Shown: positions 8,214 through 18,667, counted from the first letter of the stretch. The stretch: 64,000 nucleotides of DNA from Pseudoflavonifractor sp. An184 (GCF_002160305.1 NZ_NFKI01000004.1:78450-142449); one strand, 5' to 3'. Program-made: numbers and translations. Notes: a model not told the origin generated them from the letters alone.

Positions 8214-8406
8214 TGTATGAACCCTCCCGTTTTTGTAGGAAATACACAGGGTATCTTCCTATATAGACTATCAGCTTTTTTTGATCTGTCAAGCATATTT
8301 TCATAAAATTGAAAATTATTTTCTGTCTATCTATTGACGGGGGGAAACCGGACGGGTATGATGGAGGCAGCAGGGGGAACATTTCCCCCAGATTTGGAAA
8401 GGTGGA
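8214..8406. promoter_or_regulatory. Divergent control region between kinase and epimerase operons
   Basis: Plus strand: TTGACG (8334-8339), 17 nt, TATGAT (8357-8362) is a good promoter for the epimerase operon. Minus strand: TTGACA (8287-8292) with TATATA (8260-8265) at an unusually long 21-nt spacing. A 13-bp palindrome GAAAATTATTTTC (8311-8323) lies between the two and is a candidate operator for the RpiR regulator encoded at 9668. Confidence 0.65.
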
Positions 8407-9627
8407 ATGAATATGGATCTGTCTGTCCGGCTGCAGAGCCATCAGAAGTGGATCAAGGAGGAACTGGAGCGGAGCATCCGCTTCTGGCTGAAGAATGGAA
8501 TGGACCCGGTGCACGGCGGCGTATACACCTGCCTGGACCGGGAGGGAAAGGTGTTCTCCACCGATAAGAGCGTGTGGATGCAGGGCCGGTGCGCCTGGAC
8601 CTTCGCCTACCTGTGCCATGTGTACGGGGTGAAGGAGGAGTGGCTGGAGGCCAGCAAGAGCTGCCTGGACTTCATGGAGAAGTACTGCATCAACCGCCAG
8701 GCGGGCGGCCGCATGTACTTCACCGTCACCGGCGACGGCAAGCCCCTGCGCCAGCGCCGCTACTGCTTCTCCGAGGGTTTTTATGCCATCGCCAATGCGG
8801 AGTACTACGGCGTGACCGGGGAGAAGGAGTGCCTGGAGCGGGCCCGCCGGGCCTATGACCTGATCTGGAACCTGAACCAGGGCCTGATCGACGACCCCAC
8901 CGGCATGGGTCCCAAGACCATTCCGGAGACCCGGTCCGGCCGGGCTCTGGCCAACCCCATGATCTACCTGAACATCACCTCCGTGCTGCGCCGGGTGGAC
9001 CCGGAGCAGGAGGCCCTCTACAATGAGCGGGCCCAGAAGTGCGTGGATGAGATCTTCCAGTACCACTACAAGCCCGAGCTGGGCTGCACCCTGGAGAGCG
9101 TGGACCTGGACGGCGCCCCCCGCCTGGACGTGACCGAGGGCCGGGTGGTCAACCCGGGCCACGACATCGAGTGCTCCTGGTTCCTCATGGAGGACGCCAA
9201 CCGGAAGGGGGACAAGAAGCAGCACGAGATCGCCATGAAGATCTTTGACCAGGCCATCAACGCCGGCTGGGACTATGAGTACGGCGGCCTGCTCTACTTT
9301 ATCGACTGCCTGGGCCGTCCCCCCGAGGCCTACGAGCACGACATGAAGCTGTGGTGGCCCCACGACGAGACCATGATCGCCAGCCTGATGATCTTCCGGG
9401 ACACCGGGGATGAGAAGTACCTCACCTGGTTTGAGCGGACCATGGACTACTGCAAGGAGCACTTCTCCGACCCCGAGTTCGGCGACTGGTACGGCTATCT
9501 CCGCCGGGACGGCAAGCCCACCATGCCCGCCTGCAAGGGCAGCACCTTCAAGGGGCCCTTCCACCTGCCCCGCATGCTCATCATGTGCGACCAGATGCTG
9601 GACCAGATCCTGGCCAAGCAGTCCTGA
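8407..9627 (+). CDS. AGE-family N-acylglucosamine 2-epimerase
   Basis: 406 residues of the renin-binding-protein/AGE (alpha6/alpha6 barrel) family. The catalytic His regions are visible as NPGHDIECSWFLME (about residue 241) and KGSTFKGPFHLPR (about residue 386). In this sialic acid locus it most likely interconverts ManNAc and GlcNAc without phosphorylation, as in the Bacteroides-type pathway, in place of the ManNAc-6-P epimerase of E. coli. No ManNAc-6-P epimerase gene is in the window. A mannose or cellobiose epimerase activity cannot be excluded. It is the first gene of the plus-strand operon. Confidence 0.85.
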   Translation: MNMDLSVRLQSHQKWIKEELERSIRFWLKNGMDPVHGGVYTCLDREGKVFSTDKSVWMQGRCAWTFAYLCHVYGVKEEWLEASKSCLDFMEKYCINRQAGGRMYFTVTGDGKPLRQRRYCFSEGFYAIANAEYYGVTGEKECLERARRAYDLIWNLNQGLIDDPTGMGPKTIPETRSGRALANPMIYLNITSVLRRVDPEQEALYNERAQKCVDEIFQYHYKPELGCTLESVDLDGAPRLDVTEGRVVNPGHDIECSWFLMEDANRKGDKKQHEIAMKIFDQAINAGWDYEYGGLLYFIDCLGRPPEAYEHDMKLWWPHDETMIASLMIFRDTGDEKYLTWFERTMDYCKEHFSDPEFGDWYGYLRRDGKPTMPACKGSTFKGPFHLPRMLIMCDQMLDQILAKQS

Positions 9628-9667
9628 GCCCCGTTCCGCAGTGCGACCCGTGTAAAAGGAGACCGGC

Positions 9668-10522
9668 ATGCCCTTTGGAAATGTCTTTGAAAAGATCAAC
9701 AGCGAATACTATCAGCTCACCGGCGCGGAGAAGCGGGTGGCCGACTATGTGGTGGCCCACCAGCAGAAGACCCAGTTTATGTCCATCTCCGAGCTGTCGG
9801 AGGAGTGCGGCGTGGCGGAGGCCACCATCTCCCGGTTCTGCCGCCGGCTGGACTACAAGGGCTACAACGCCTTCAAGCTGGCCATCGCCAACTCCACCGC
9901 CGGACGGGTGGACGCCCCCCCGCCGGAGAGCGAGATCACGCCGGAGGACACCATTGAGGAGCTGAGCCAGAAGCTCTACGTCATCGACCGGGACGCCATG
10001 GCCCAGACCCTGGAGCTGATCCGGCCCGACGACATCCGCCGGGCGGCGGATATCCTCTCCTCGGCGGATAAGGTGCTGTGCATGGGACAGGGGGGCTCCA
10101 TGCTCCTGGCCCAGGAGTGCGCCCACCTGTTCAGCACCAGCCTGCCCAACTACCATGCGGTGATGGACTCCCACCTGCAGGCCATCGCCTGCTCCCATCT
10201 GACGGACAAGGACGCGGTGCTCTACTACTCCTACTCCGGCTCCACCGAGGAGCTGCTGAAAAACCTGAAGATCGTCTGGGAGCGGAAGGCCAAGGTCATC
10301 CTCATCACCCGTTTCCCCAAATCCCCCGGGGCCTCCTATGCCCACGTGGTGCTCCAGTGCGGCTCCAAGGAGGGGCCGCTCCAGGTGGGGTCGGTGGCCG
10401 CCCGGGTGGCCCAGCTCTACCTCACCGACGTGCTCTTCCACGAGGTGTGCCGCCGGCACCCGGACCAGTGCGCCGCCACCCGGCAGGTGGTGGCCGAGGC
10501 CCTCTCCGACAAGCACATCTGA
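9668..10522 (+). CDS. RpiR-family (MurR/NanR type) transcriptional regulator
   Basis: 284 residues. An N-terminal RpiR helix-turn-helix (about residues 5-80; MSISELSEECGVAEATISRF) is followed by a SIS sugar-phosphate-binding domain (about residues 125-260; GQGGSMLLA, YYSYSGSTEELL). Such regulators commonly sense an amino-sugar phosphate and control sialic acid genes in Gram-positives. Candidate binding sites are the palindromes at 8311-8323 and AGAAAAGTTTCT near 10569. Strong promoters flank the gene on both sides. It lies 40 bp after the epimerase. Confidence 0.88.
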   Translation: MPFGNVFEKINSEYYQLTGAEKRVADYVVAHQQKTQFMSISELSEECGVAEATISRFCRRLDYKGYNAFKLAIANSTAGRVDAPPPESEITPEDTIEELSQKLYVIDRDAMAQTLELIRPDDIRRAADILSSADKVLCMGQGGSMLLAQECAHLFSTSLPNYHAVMDSHLQAIACSHLTDKDAVLYYSYSGSTEELLKNLKIVWERKAKVILITRFPKSPGASYAHVVLQCGSKEGPLQVGSVAARVAQLYLTDVLFHEVCRRHPDQCAATRQVVAEALSDKHI

Positions 10523-10618
10523 GGGGGCTGGATTTTGACGGGAATCCGCCAGAAATTGGAGAATTTGAAGAAAAGTTTCTGAATGTAAGTTGTGCGTAAA
10601 ATTTTTTTAAAAATCATA

Positions 10619-10647
10619 TTGACAAACCTCGATTAAAATTATACAAT
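10619..10647 (+). promoter_or_regulatory. Promoter for the ABC transporter genes
   Basis: TTGACA (10619-10624), 17-nt spacer, TACAAT (10642-10647). The upstream DNA is A/T-rich (10590-10615), which could act as an UP element. The position, 61 nt before the substrate-binding protein start, suggests a second, stronger start within the nan locus. Confidence 0.75.
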
Positions 10648-10707
10648 CCATACAACGGTGATGGAGTCACAAACATCGATTTTATGAAAAATGAAGGAGG
10701 AACCAAT

Positions 10708-12051
10708 ATGAACATGAAAAGACCTCTTGCATTCCTGCTGGCCGCGGGCATGACCCTCGGTCTGGCCGCCTGCGGCGGCAACGGCGGCACGAGCGGCTCC
10801 GGCTCGTCCGGCTCTTCCGGCTCCGCCGGCGGCAGCGCTGTCACCCTGGACCTGTGGGCCTTCAACATCGGCGGCTTCACCGAGGCCTCCAACTGGGACA
10901 CCATCCTCGCAGCGTTTAATGAGCAGCACCCCGACATCACCGTGAACGTGACTCCCATCAACTATCAGGACGGCGACCAGAAGCTGACCTCCGCCATCAC
11001 CTCCAACAGCGGTCCCGACATCATCTTCGAGGGCCCCGAGCGCATCGTGGGCAACTACGCCCGTGAGGGTCTGATGGTGGACCTGTCCGACCTGTGGACC
11101 GAGAGCGGCTCCGACATCGCCGAGGGCATCTCCAGCGTCTCTCAGCTGGACGGCACCTACTATATGTATCCCCTGAGCGTGGCCGCCCACTGCATGGCCA
11201 TCAACTATGAGGTCTTCGAGGCCGCCGGCGCCCTCCAGTACATCGACGAGGAGACCCGCACCTGGTCCACCGACGACTTCGTGGCCGCCATGGAGGCCAT
11301 CAAGACCGCCATCGACAACGGCACCGTCTCTCTGGCCACCCCCGGCATCGTCTACTGCGGCGCCCAGGGCGGCGACCAGGGCACCCGCGCTCTGGTGAAC
11401 AACCTGTACTCCGACTACTACGTGAATGACGACGGCACCTCCTACAACGCCAACAGCGCCAACAACGTGAAGGCTCTGACCCTGCTGCAGGAGATGGTGA
11501 ACGAGGGCTCCCTGTCCGCCAACGCCAGCTACGCTGCCGCTGACGAGCTGCAGGCCTTCGCCAACCAGACCTGCGCCGTCACCTTCTGCTGGAACTACTC
11601 CAACTACACCCAGTACGCCGAGCAGACCCAGTTCACCCCCTTCGCCATGGCCTTCCCCTCTGACGACAGCCAGCCCGAGCTGGAGATGGCCGGCCCCTAC
11701 GGCTTCGGCGTGTTCGACAAGGGCGACGAGGCCAAGATCGAGGCCGCCAAGACCTTCATTAACTTCGTGTGCAACGACCAGACCGTGGGCACCGAGGCCG
11801 TCAAGACCACCGGCTTCTTCCCCGTCCACGCCGACTGGGGCGATGTGTACGCCGGTGACGCCGACGCCGACCTGCGCGCTCCCTTCGCTCTGATGAGCGA
11901 CTACCTGGGCCGCTACTACAACCTGACCGGCGGCTGGACCGAGCAGCGCGCCCTGTGGTGGCCCATGCTGGCTGAGATCCTGACCACCGGCGCCGATCCG
12001 CAGACCGCGGCCGACAGCTTTGTGGAGCAGGCCAACGCCAACATCGCGTAA
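10708..12051 (+). CDS. Sugar ABC transporter substrate-binding lipoprotein
   Basis: 447 residues, family 1 solute-binding protein. The signal peptide ends in a lipobox (LGLAACGG, Cys about residue 22) and is followed by a Gly/Ser linker, so it is a lipid-anchored extracellular receptor. ATG 10708 is preferred over ATG 10684 because AAGGAGG (10694-10700) lies 7 nt before it and the signal peptide then starts normally. The genomic context points to sialic acid or a related amino sugar as ligand; that is inference. A hairpin follows the stop, which would favour higher expression of this gene than of the permeases. Confidence 0.88.
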   Translation: MNMKRPLAFLLAAGMTLGLAACGGNGGTSGSGSSGSSGSAGGSAVTLDLWAFNIGGFTEASNWDTILAAFNEQHPDITVNVTPINYQDGDQKLTSAITSNSGPDIIFEGPERIVGNYAREGLMVDLSDLWTESGSDIAEGISSVSQLDGTYYMYPLSVAAHCMAINYEVFEAAGALQYIDEETRTWSTDDFVAAMEAIKTAIDNGTVSLATPGIVYCGAQGGDQGTRALVNNLYSDYYVNDDGTSYNANSANNVKALTLLQEMVNEGSLSANASYAAADELQAFANQTCAVTFCWNYSNYTQYAEQTQFTPFAMAFPSDDSQPELEMAGPYGFGVFDKGDEAKIEAAKTFINFVCNDQTVGTEAVKTTGFFPVHADWGDVYAGDADADLRAPFALMSDYLGRYYNLTGGWTEQRALWWPMLAEILTTGADPQTAADSFVEQANANIA

Positions 12052-12086
12052 CCATCCGGTTCAACCGAAAATATCATGCACTCATG

Positions 12087-12125
12087 TGCCCGCTCCCTTC
12101 GTGAGAGGGGGCGGGCGCATCCTTT
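12087..12125 (+). terminator. Hairpin between receptor and permease genes (partial terminator)
   Basis: GCCCGCTCCC (12089-12098) pairs with GGGGGCGGGC (about 12107-12116) with one G-U, followed by TCCTTTTTCTC. This arrangement is typical of attenuation that sets a high receptor-to-permease ratio. Confidence 0.6.
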
Positions 12126-12184
12126 TTCTCCCCTGTCTGACGTGTGTGAGGAAGAAAATACCCTAAAAAAGGGAGGAGACATCT

Positions 12185-13123
12185 ATGGCGCAAACCAGCG
12201 CGGCGGCCCCCGCTCAGGGGAAGCCGAAAAAGCAAAAGCAGTCCCCCTATTCCGGCATGAGCAAGGCGCTGATCCGGCGTGAGACCATCTCCGCCTACTT
12301 CTTTCTGCTCCCCAGCCTCATCTTCTTTGTGACCTTCGTGGTCGTCCCCATGTTCATCTGCGTGTTTTACAGCTTCACGGAGTATGGCCTGGGCGGCGTG
12401 AAGGGCTTTGCCGGTTTGGAAAACTACGTCAAGCTGTTCCAGGACCCCATCTTCCACAAGGGCTTTATGAACACGGTGCTCATCGTGGTGGTGGCGGTGC
12501 CCACCGTCACCGCCTTCTCCCTGTGGGTGAGCTCCGCCATCTACAAGATGCACGCCATCCCCCGGTCCTTCTTCCGGTGCGTGTTCTACCTGCCGGTGGT
12601 CACCGGCTCGGTGGCCATCACCGTGGTGTGGAAGTGGATTCTGGACCCCTACAACGGCATCCTCAACCAGGTGGCCGGAACCTCCGGCTTTGACTGGCTG
12701 GGCAACCAGAAAACCGCCATCTGGTTTATCATCCTGATCCTGTTCACCACCTCCATCGGCCAGCCCATCGTGCTGTATGTGGCGGCCCTGGGCAACGTGG
12801 ACCAGTCCCTCATCGAGGCGGCCCAGGTGGACGGCGCCACCAAGCTCCAGGTGTTCTGGAAGATCAAGTGGCCCCAGATCATGCCCACCACTCTGTATGT
12901 GCTGGTCATCACCACCATCAACTCCTTCCAGTGCTTCGCTCTGATCCAGCTGCTGACCAAGGGCGGACCGCTGAACTCCACCATGACCATCATGTACCAG
13001 GTGTACGACACCGCCTACCGGCTCAACGATCTGGGCTATGCCTGCGCCATCGGCGTGGTGCTGGCCATCATTATCGCGATTTTCTCCGCCATCCAGTTCA
13101 AAGTGGCGAAGACCGACAATTAA
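12185..13123 (+). CDS. Sugar ABC transporter permease, MalF type
   Basis: 312 residues with about six membrane helices and the ABC-importer loop EAAQVDGATKLQVFWKIKWP (near residue 218) that docks the ATPase. It pairs with the next permease and the receptor upstream to form a CUT1-type importer. GGGAGGA precedes ATG 12185. The 16-bp gap to the next gene indicates co-transcription. Confidence 0.9.
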   Translation: MAQTSAAAPAQGKPKKQKQSPYSGMSKALIRRETISAYFFLLPSLIFFVTFVVVPMFICVFYSFTEYGLGGVKGFAGLENYVKLFQDPIFHKGFMNTVLIVVVAVPTVTAFSLWVSSAIYKMHAIPRSFFRCVFYLPVVTGSVAITVVWKWILDPYNGILNQVAGTSGFDWLGNQKTAIWFIILILFTTSIGQPIVLYVAALGNVDQSLIEAAQVDGATKLQVFWKIKWPQIMPTTLYVLVITTINSFQCFALIQLLTKGGPLNSTMTIMYQVYDTAYRLNDLGYACAIGVVLAIIIAIFSAIQFKVAKTDN

Positions 13124-13138
13124 GGAGGGGGCGAGCAA

Positions 13139-13981
13139 ATGAATAAGAAAACCGATCTGACCGGCACCTCCAAGGGCTATAAGATTTTCTCCGTGATCAT
13201 TCTGGTGGCCATGGTGCTGTTCTTCCTGTTCCCCCTGTACTGGATTGTCACCGGCTCCTTTAAGGACCGGATTGAGATTACCGCCCGGGAGCCCATCTGG
13301 TTCCCCATGGACCCCACGGTGGAGAACTACGCGAAGCTGTTTGACAACCCCGCCTTCCTGTGGCTGTTCAACATCATCTTCATCTCGGCGGCGGCCATGG
13401 TGCTCACCTGCATCACCGCCTCTCTGGCGGGCTACGCCCTGGGCAAGAAGCGGTTCATCGGCCGGGGCGTCCTGTTCACCATCATCATCTGCGCCATGGC
13501 CCTGCCCAAGCAGGTCATCGTCATCCCCCTGGCCCAGCTGATGACGTTCCTCCACCTGAAAGACACCCTGTGGGCGGTGATCCTGCCCACGGTGGGCTGG
13601 CCCTTCGGCGTATTCCTGATGAAGCAGTTCTCCGAGAGCATTCCCACCGAGATCCTGGAGGCCGCCCGGGTGGACGGCGCCGGGGAGCTACGCACCTTCG
13701 CCAGCGTGGTCTTCCCCATGATCAAGCCCGGCATCGGAGCCCTGGCCATCTTCACCTTCGTGAACACCTGGAACGACTACTTCCTCCAGCTGGTCATGCT
13801 CATCACGGAGGAGAAGTGGACCCTGCCCCTGGCCATCGCCAACATGCAGGGCGAAATGTCCACCGACTACGGCCTGATCATGGCGGGCGCGGCTCTGGCC
13901 TCCGTCCCCATCATCATCGTGTTTATCGCCTTCCAGAAGTACTTCACCCAGGGCATCGCCATGGGCGCGGTGAAGGGGTGA
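13139..13981 (+). CDS. Sugar ABC transporter permease, MalG type
   Basis: 280 residues with about six membrane helices and the EAA loop EAARVDGAGELRTFASVVFP (near residue 178). The N-terminus (ILVAMVLFFLFPLYWIVTGSFK) is typical of MalG-type permeases. It is the second membrane subunit of the CUT1 importer encoded by 10708-13981. A GGAGGGGGCG site precedes ATG 13139, and its stop is 4 bp before the YhcH-like gene. Confidence 0.9.
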   Translation: MNKKTDLTGTSKGYKIFSVIILVAMVLFFLFPLYWIVTGSFKDRIEITAREPIWFPMDPTVENYAKLFDNPAFLWLFNIIFISAAAMVLTCITASLAGYALGKKRFIGRGVLFTIIICAMALPKQVIVIPLAQLMTFLHLKDTLWAVILPTVGWPFGVFLMKQFSESIPTEILEAARVDGAGELRTFASVVFPMIKPGIGALAIFTFVNTWNDYFLQLVMLITEEKWTLPLAIANMQGEMSTDYGLIMAGAALASVPIIIVFIAFQKYFTQGIAMGAVKG

Positions 13982-13985
13982 GCCC

Positions 13986-14444
13986 ATGATCTACGCCAAG
14001 AACGCGGACGCCCTGGCTTACCGGGGCATTCACCCCAACCTGGACCTGGCCCTGGAGCACATCACCCCCGAATTCCTGGCCGCCCTCCGGGACAACCAGC
14101 GGGTGGAGCTCAAGGGGGATCTGGTGTACTGCACCCGGTTTACTTATGAGACCATCCCCCAGGAGGAGAGCTTCTTCGAGGCCCACCGCCGCTATCTGGA
14201 CATCCACATCATGGTGGAGGGGGAGGAGCGGGTGGACGTGAACCGCCCGGAGGACCTGAAGCTCACCGACGCCCAGGAGGGGAACGACTTCTACGCCTAT
14301 CAGGGGGAGAGCTGGCACTCCACCGTGCTCAAGCCCGGGGAGTTCCTGGTGGTGTTTCCCGGGGACGCCCACCGCATCAAGGTGCAGGTGGACGGGCCCA
14401 AAACTGTCAGCAAAGCGGTGTTCAAGGTGTGCATTGACGCCTGA
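13986..14444 (+). CDS. YhcH/YjgK/YiaL family protein (NanQ-like)
   Basis: 152 residues of DUF386, a cupin-like fold. Conserved His/Glu metal-site elements are visible: EAHRRYLDIHIMVEGEE (about residues 62-78) and WHSTVLKPGEFLVVFPGDAHR (about residues 105-125). E. coli NanQ (YhcH) speeds ring opening of sialic acid anomers to feed NanA. The position directly before nanA supports the same role here. It is probably translationally coupled to the permease gene. Confidence 0.85.
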   Translation: MIYAKNADALAYRGIHPNLDLALEHITPEFLAALRDNQRVELKGDLVYCTRFTYETIPQEESFFEAHRRYLDIHIMVEGEERVDVNRPEDLKLTDAQEGNDFYAYQGESWHSTVLKPGEFLVVFPGDAHRIKVQVDGPKTVSKAVFKVCIDA

Positions 14445-14510
14445 ACCGCGCCCTCCCGGCGGGGCTGATCGTATCCGCCGGGGAATCTTGAAACTTGGAG
14501 AGACCGAATT

Positions 14511-15419
14511 ATGAAGGATTTCAGCAAATATCAGGGGATCATCCCCGCTTTCTACGCCTGCTATGACGAGAAGGGCGACATCAGCCCCGCCGCCGTCCGG
14601 GCCCTGACCGAGCACTTCATCCAGAAGGGGGTCAAGGGCGTCTATGTGGGCGGCTCCTCCGGCGAGTGCATCTACCAGAGCGTGGCCGAGCGCAAGCTGG
14701 TGCTGGAGAATGTGATGGCCGTGGCCAAGGGCAAGCTCACCGTCATCGCCCACGTGGCCTGCAACAACACCGCCGACAGCCGGGAGCTGGCCGCCCACGC
14801 GGAGGCCCAGGGTGTGGACGCCATCGCCGCTATCCCCCCCATCTACTTCCATCTGCCGGAGCACGCCATCGCGAAGTATTGGAACGACATCTCCGACGCC
14901 GCCCCCAACACCGACTTCATCATCTACAACATCCCCCAGCTGGCCGGCGTGGCCCTCACCATGTCCCTGCTGAAGGAGATGCTGAAGAATCCCCGTGTCG
15001 TCGGCGTGAAGAACTCCTCCATGCCCGTTCAGGACATCCAGATGTTCCACGACGAGGGGGCCATCGTGTTCAACGGGCCCGACGAGCAGCTGCTCTCCGG
15101 CCTGGCGGCCGGGGCCATCGGCGGCATCGGCGGCACCTATGGGGCCATGCCTGAGCTGTACCTGAAGATCCGGGAGCTGTTCCTGGAGGGCAAGATGGAG
15201 CAGGCCAGAGAGATCCAGAACGAGTGCTGCCGCATCATCTATAAGATGTGCTCCGCCAAGGGCAACATGTACGCCGTCATCAAGGCCATCCTGCGCAAGC
15301 AGGGCGGGCCCGACTGCGGCGGGGTGCGCCTGCCCCTGGCCGCTCTGACCGAGGCCGACCAGGCCGTGGTGGACGAGAGCGCCGCCATGATCCAGGCCGC
15401 CGTTGCCAAATACTGCTGA
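14511..15419 (+). CDS. nanA: N-acetylneuraminate lyase (DHDPS/NanA family)
   Basis: 302 residues, class I TIM-barrel aldolase cleaving Neu5Ac to ManNAc and pyruvate. Visible motifs: GGSSGE carboxylate loop (about residues 47-52), YNIPQLAGV with the catalytic Tyr (about residue 140) and the Schiff-base Lys in VVGVKNSS (about residue 168). The YNIP.L.GV form is closer to NanA than to DapA; a separate canonical dapA lies at 48228. ATG 14511 follows TTGGAGAG. It sits 17 bp before nagB. Confidence 0.85.
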   Translation: MKDFSKYQGIIPAFYACYDEKGDISPAAVRALTEHFIQKGVKGVYVGGSSGECIYQSVAERKLVLENVMAVAKGKLTVIAHVACNNTADSRELAAHAEAQGVDAIAAIPPIYFHLPEHAIAKYWNDISDAAPNTDFIIYNIPQLAGVALTMSLLKEMLKNPRVVGVKNSSMPVQDIQMFHDEGAIVFNGPDEQLLSGLAAGAIGGIGGTYGAMPELYLKIRELFLEGKMEQAREIQNECCRIIYKMCSAKGNMYAVIKAILRKQGGPDCGGVRLPLAALTEADQAVVDESAAMIQAAVAKYC

Positions 15420-15435
15420 GAGGAGTTCCCCTTCC

Positions 15436-16188
15436 ATGCGAATTTATGAATGTGCGGACTACCGCGCCATGAGCCGCCGGGCGGCCAGCCTGATCGCCGC
15501 CCAGGTCGTTTTGAATCCCGAGGGAGTTCTGGGCCTGGCCACCGGCTCCACCCCCATCGGACTGTACAGCCAGCTGGTGGAGTGGTACAAGCAGGGCGAC
15601 CTGAGCTTCGCCGGCATCCGCTCCGTCAACCTGGACGAGTACCTGGGCCTGGCCCCCACCCACGAGCAGAGCTACCGCTATTTCATGCAGCAGAACCTGT
15701 TCGACCATATCGACATCAAGCCTGAGAACACCCACGTGCTCAACGGCCTGGCCGCGGACCCCGACGCCGAGTGCGCCGCCTATGACCAGCTCATCCGGGA
15801 GCTGGGGGGCGTGGACTTGCAGCTGCTGGGCATGGGCCACAACGGCCACATCGCCTTCAACGAGCCGGGGGACAACTTCGGCCTGGGCACCCACGTGGTC
15901 AGCCTGTCCGAGCGCACCATCGACGCCAACCAGCGGTTCTTTGAGAGCCGGGACCAGGTGCCCCGCCAGGCTCTGAGCATGGGCATCAAGAGCATCATGG
16001 GCGCCCGGCGCATCCTGGTGGTGGTCAGCGGCGAGGACAAGGCCGACGCGGTGTGCAGGGCCGTCACCGGACCGGTCACCGACCAGGTGCCCGCCTCCGT
16101 CCTCCAGCTCCACCCCGACGTGACCCTGGTGGGCGACACGGCCGCCCTGTCCAAGCTGAAAGAGGCAGGTGTACCCGTATGCGGATAA
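15436..16188 (+). CDS. nagB: Glucosamine-6-phosphate deaminase
   Basis: 250 residues. It converts GlcN-6-P to fructose-6-P and ammonia. The N-terminal GLATGSTPIGLY phosphate loop, NLDEYLGL with the catalytic Asp, and GHNGHIAFNEPG with the active-site His are all present. Length is usual for NagB. ATG 15436 (MRIYECADY) follows AGGAGTT; an upstream extension in frame has no family similarity. It overlaps nagA by 10 bp. Confidence 0.95.
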   Translation: MRIYECADYRAMSRRAASLIAAQVVLNPEGVLGLATGSTPIGLYSQLVEWYKQGDLSFAGIRSVNLDEYLGLAPTHEQSYRYFMQQNLFDHIDIKPENTHVLNGLAADPDAECAAYDQLIRELGGVDLQLLGMGHNGHIAFNEPGDNFGLGTHVVSLSERTIDANQRFFESRDQVPRQALSMGIKSIMGARRILVVVSGEDKADAVCRAVTGPVTDQVPASVLQLHPDVTLVGDTAALSKLKEAGVPVCG

Positions 16189-17315
16189 CCGGCGGACAGG
16201 TCTTTGACCTGGAACAGGGTTTCGTATCCCGGGACGTGTGCTTTGACGGAGAGAAGCTGGAGCAGAGCAGCGCCGGCGGAAAGACCTATGACGCGTCCGG
16301 CTGCTATGTGATCCCCGGTCTCACCGACCTGCATTTCCACGGCTGCGTGGGGGAGGACTTCTCCGACGCCACCCCGGACGGTCTCCAGAAGATGGCCGAC
16401 TATGAGCTCAGCCGGGGCGTCACCCAGATCTGCCCGGCGGGCATGACCCTGGGGGAGGACCAGCTCACCCGCATCTGCCAGAACGCCGCCGCCCACCGGG
16501 CCAAGAACCCCGGGGGCGCGGAGCTGGTGGGCCTCCACCTGGAGGGACCCTTCCTGTGCAAGGCCAAGAAGGGGGCCCAGAACGAAGCCTTCCTCCACGA
16601 CCCGGACCCGGCCATGCTCCACCGCCTGCAGCAGGCGGCCCAGGGCATGGTGAAGCTGGTCACCCTGGCGGCCGAGCAGCCCGGCGCCCTGGAGTTTATC
16701 CGGAGCGCCCGGGAGGACGGAATCACCGTCAGCCTGGGCCACACCACGGCGGACTACGACACCGCCTGCGCCGCCTATGAGGCGGGGGCCCGTCAGGCCA
16801 CCCACCTGTTCAACGCCATGCCCCCCTTCACCCACCGGGCTCCCGGCGTGGTGGGGGCGGCCTTCGACCACCCCCAGGTGAAGGTGGAGCTCATCTCCGA
16901 CGGGGTGCACATCCACCCGTCGGTGGTCCGGGCGGTGTTCCAGCTGTTTGGAGCCCACCGGGTCATCCTCATCTCCGACTCCCTGCGGGCCACGGGCATG
17001 CCCGACGGCCGCTACCCCTTCGGGGGCCAGGAGATCGAGGTCCACGGCAACCGGGCCACCATGGCGGACGACCCCAACACCCTGGCCGGCTCTGTGTCCG
17101 ACCTGATGGCCTGCATGAGGAGCGCGGTGTCCTTCGGCATCCCCCTCCACGACGCGGTGCGGGCCGCGGCGGTGAACCCTGCCCAGGTGCTGGGCATCTT
17201 TGACCGGCTGGGCAGCCTGGATGTGGGAAAGACGGCCAATCTGGCCATCCTGGACCAGGATCTGAACCTGAAAGACGTATTTTTCCGCGGCCAGCTGGTG
17301 GACCGCGGCGCATAA
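16179..17315 (+). CDS. nagA: N-acetylglucosamine-6-phosphate deacetylase
   Basis: 378 residues, amidohydrolase superfamily, removing acetate from GlcNAc-6-P. Visible: GLTDLHFHGCVGEDF metal region (about residue 50), HLEGPF (Glu ligand, about residue 118), SLGHTTADY and HLFNAMPPFTHR (His ligands) and ISDS with the catalytic Asp (about residue 267). ATG 16179 (MRITGGQVFDL) overlaps the nagB end, so the two are translationally coupled. Together with nagB it completes conversion of GlcNAc-6-P to fructose-6-P. Confidence 0.94.
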   Translation: MRITGGQVFDLEQGFVSRDVCFDGEKLEQSSAGGKTYDASGCYVIPGLTDLHFHGCVGEDFSDATPDGLQKMADYELSRGVTQICPAGMTLGEDQLTRICQNAAAHRAKNPGGAELVGLHLEGPFLCKAKKGAQNEAFLHDPDPAMLHRLQQAAQGMVKLVTLAAEQPGALEFIRSAREDGITVSLGHTTADYDTACAAYEAGARQATHLFNAMPPFTHRAPGVVGAAFDHPQVKVELISDGVHIHPSVVRAVFQLFGAHRVILISDSLRATGMPDGRYPFGGQEIEVHGNRATMADDPNTLAGSVSDLMACMRSAVSFGIPLHDAVRAAAVNPAQVLGIFDRLGSLDVGKTANLAILDQDLNLKDVFFRGQLVDRGA

Positions 17316-17396
17316 ACCGGCATACCCCCAATCTCATGCCCTCCGCCTCTACTCCATTTTCATAGGGCGGGGGAGCGGTCAAAAAGGAGGAAAAAG

Positions 17397-17463
17397 CCGC
17401 CGGGCCGGCGGTGCGGCAGTGTGGAGACCTGCCGTAAAGCCCGGGGAGTTTCGCTCTCCCCGG
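17397..17463 (+). other. Structured 5' leader before the ABC ATPase gene
   Basis: Three hairpins follow a GGAGG-like sequence (about 17384-17388): CCGCC/GGCGG (17397-17411), GGCAG/CTGCC (17415-17433) and CCGGGGAG/CTCCCCGG (17441-17463). No ribosome site lies close to the ATPase ATG at 17508, whose nearest GGAGG is 24 nt away. The helices may shape translation or mRNA processing. Confidence 0.45.
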
Positions 17464-17507
17464 ACGAGAGGGTACTTGCGGAGGCATTGCCCTTACGGCC
17501 CACGCAT

Positions 17508-18629
<1,122 letters not shown>

Positions 18630-18667
18630 AGGGGGCCGCTGGGCCGGCTTCTGCACCGTATAAAAAG

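Noticed and set aside
5856..8306. An 816-codon open frame on the plus strand
   Set aside because: It runs antisense to the well-supported DUF624 and ROK genes, has no family similarity and arises from high GC codon bias.
14511..15419. Calling the gene at 14511 a second dapA
   Set aside because: It has the GGSSGE and YNIPQLAGV forms of N-acetylneuraminate lyase and sits among amino-sugar genes, while a canonical dapA lies behind the lysine riboswitch at 48228.
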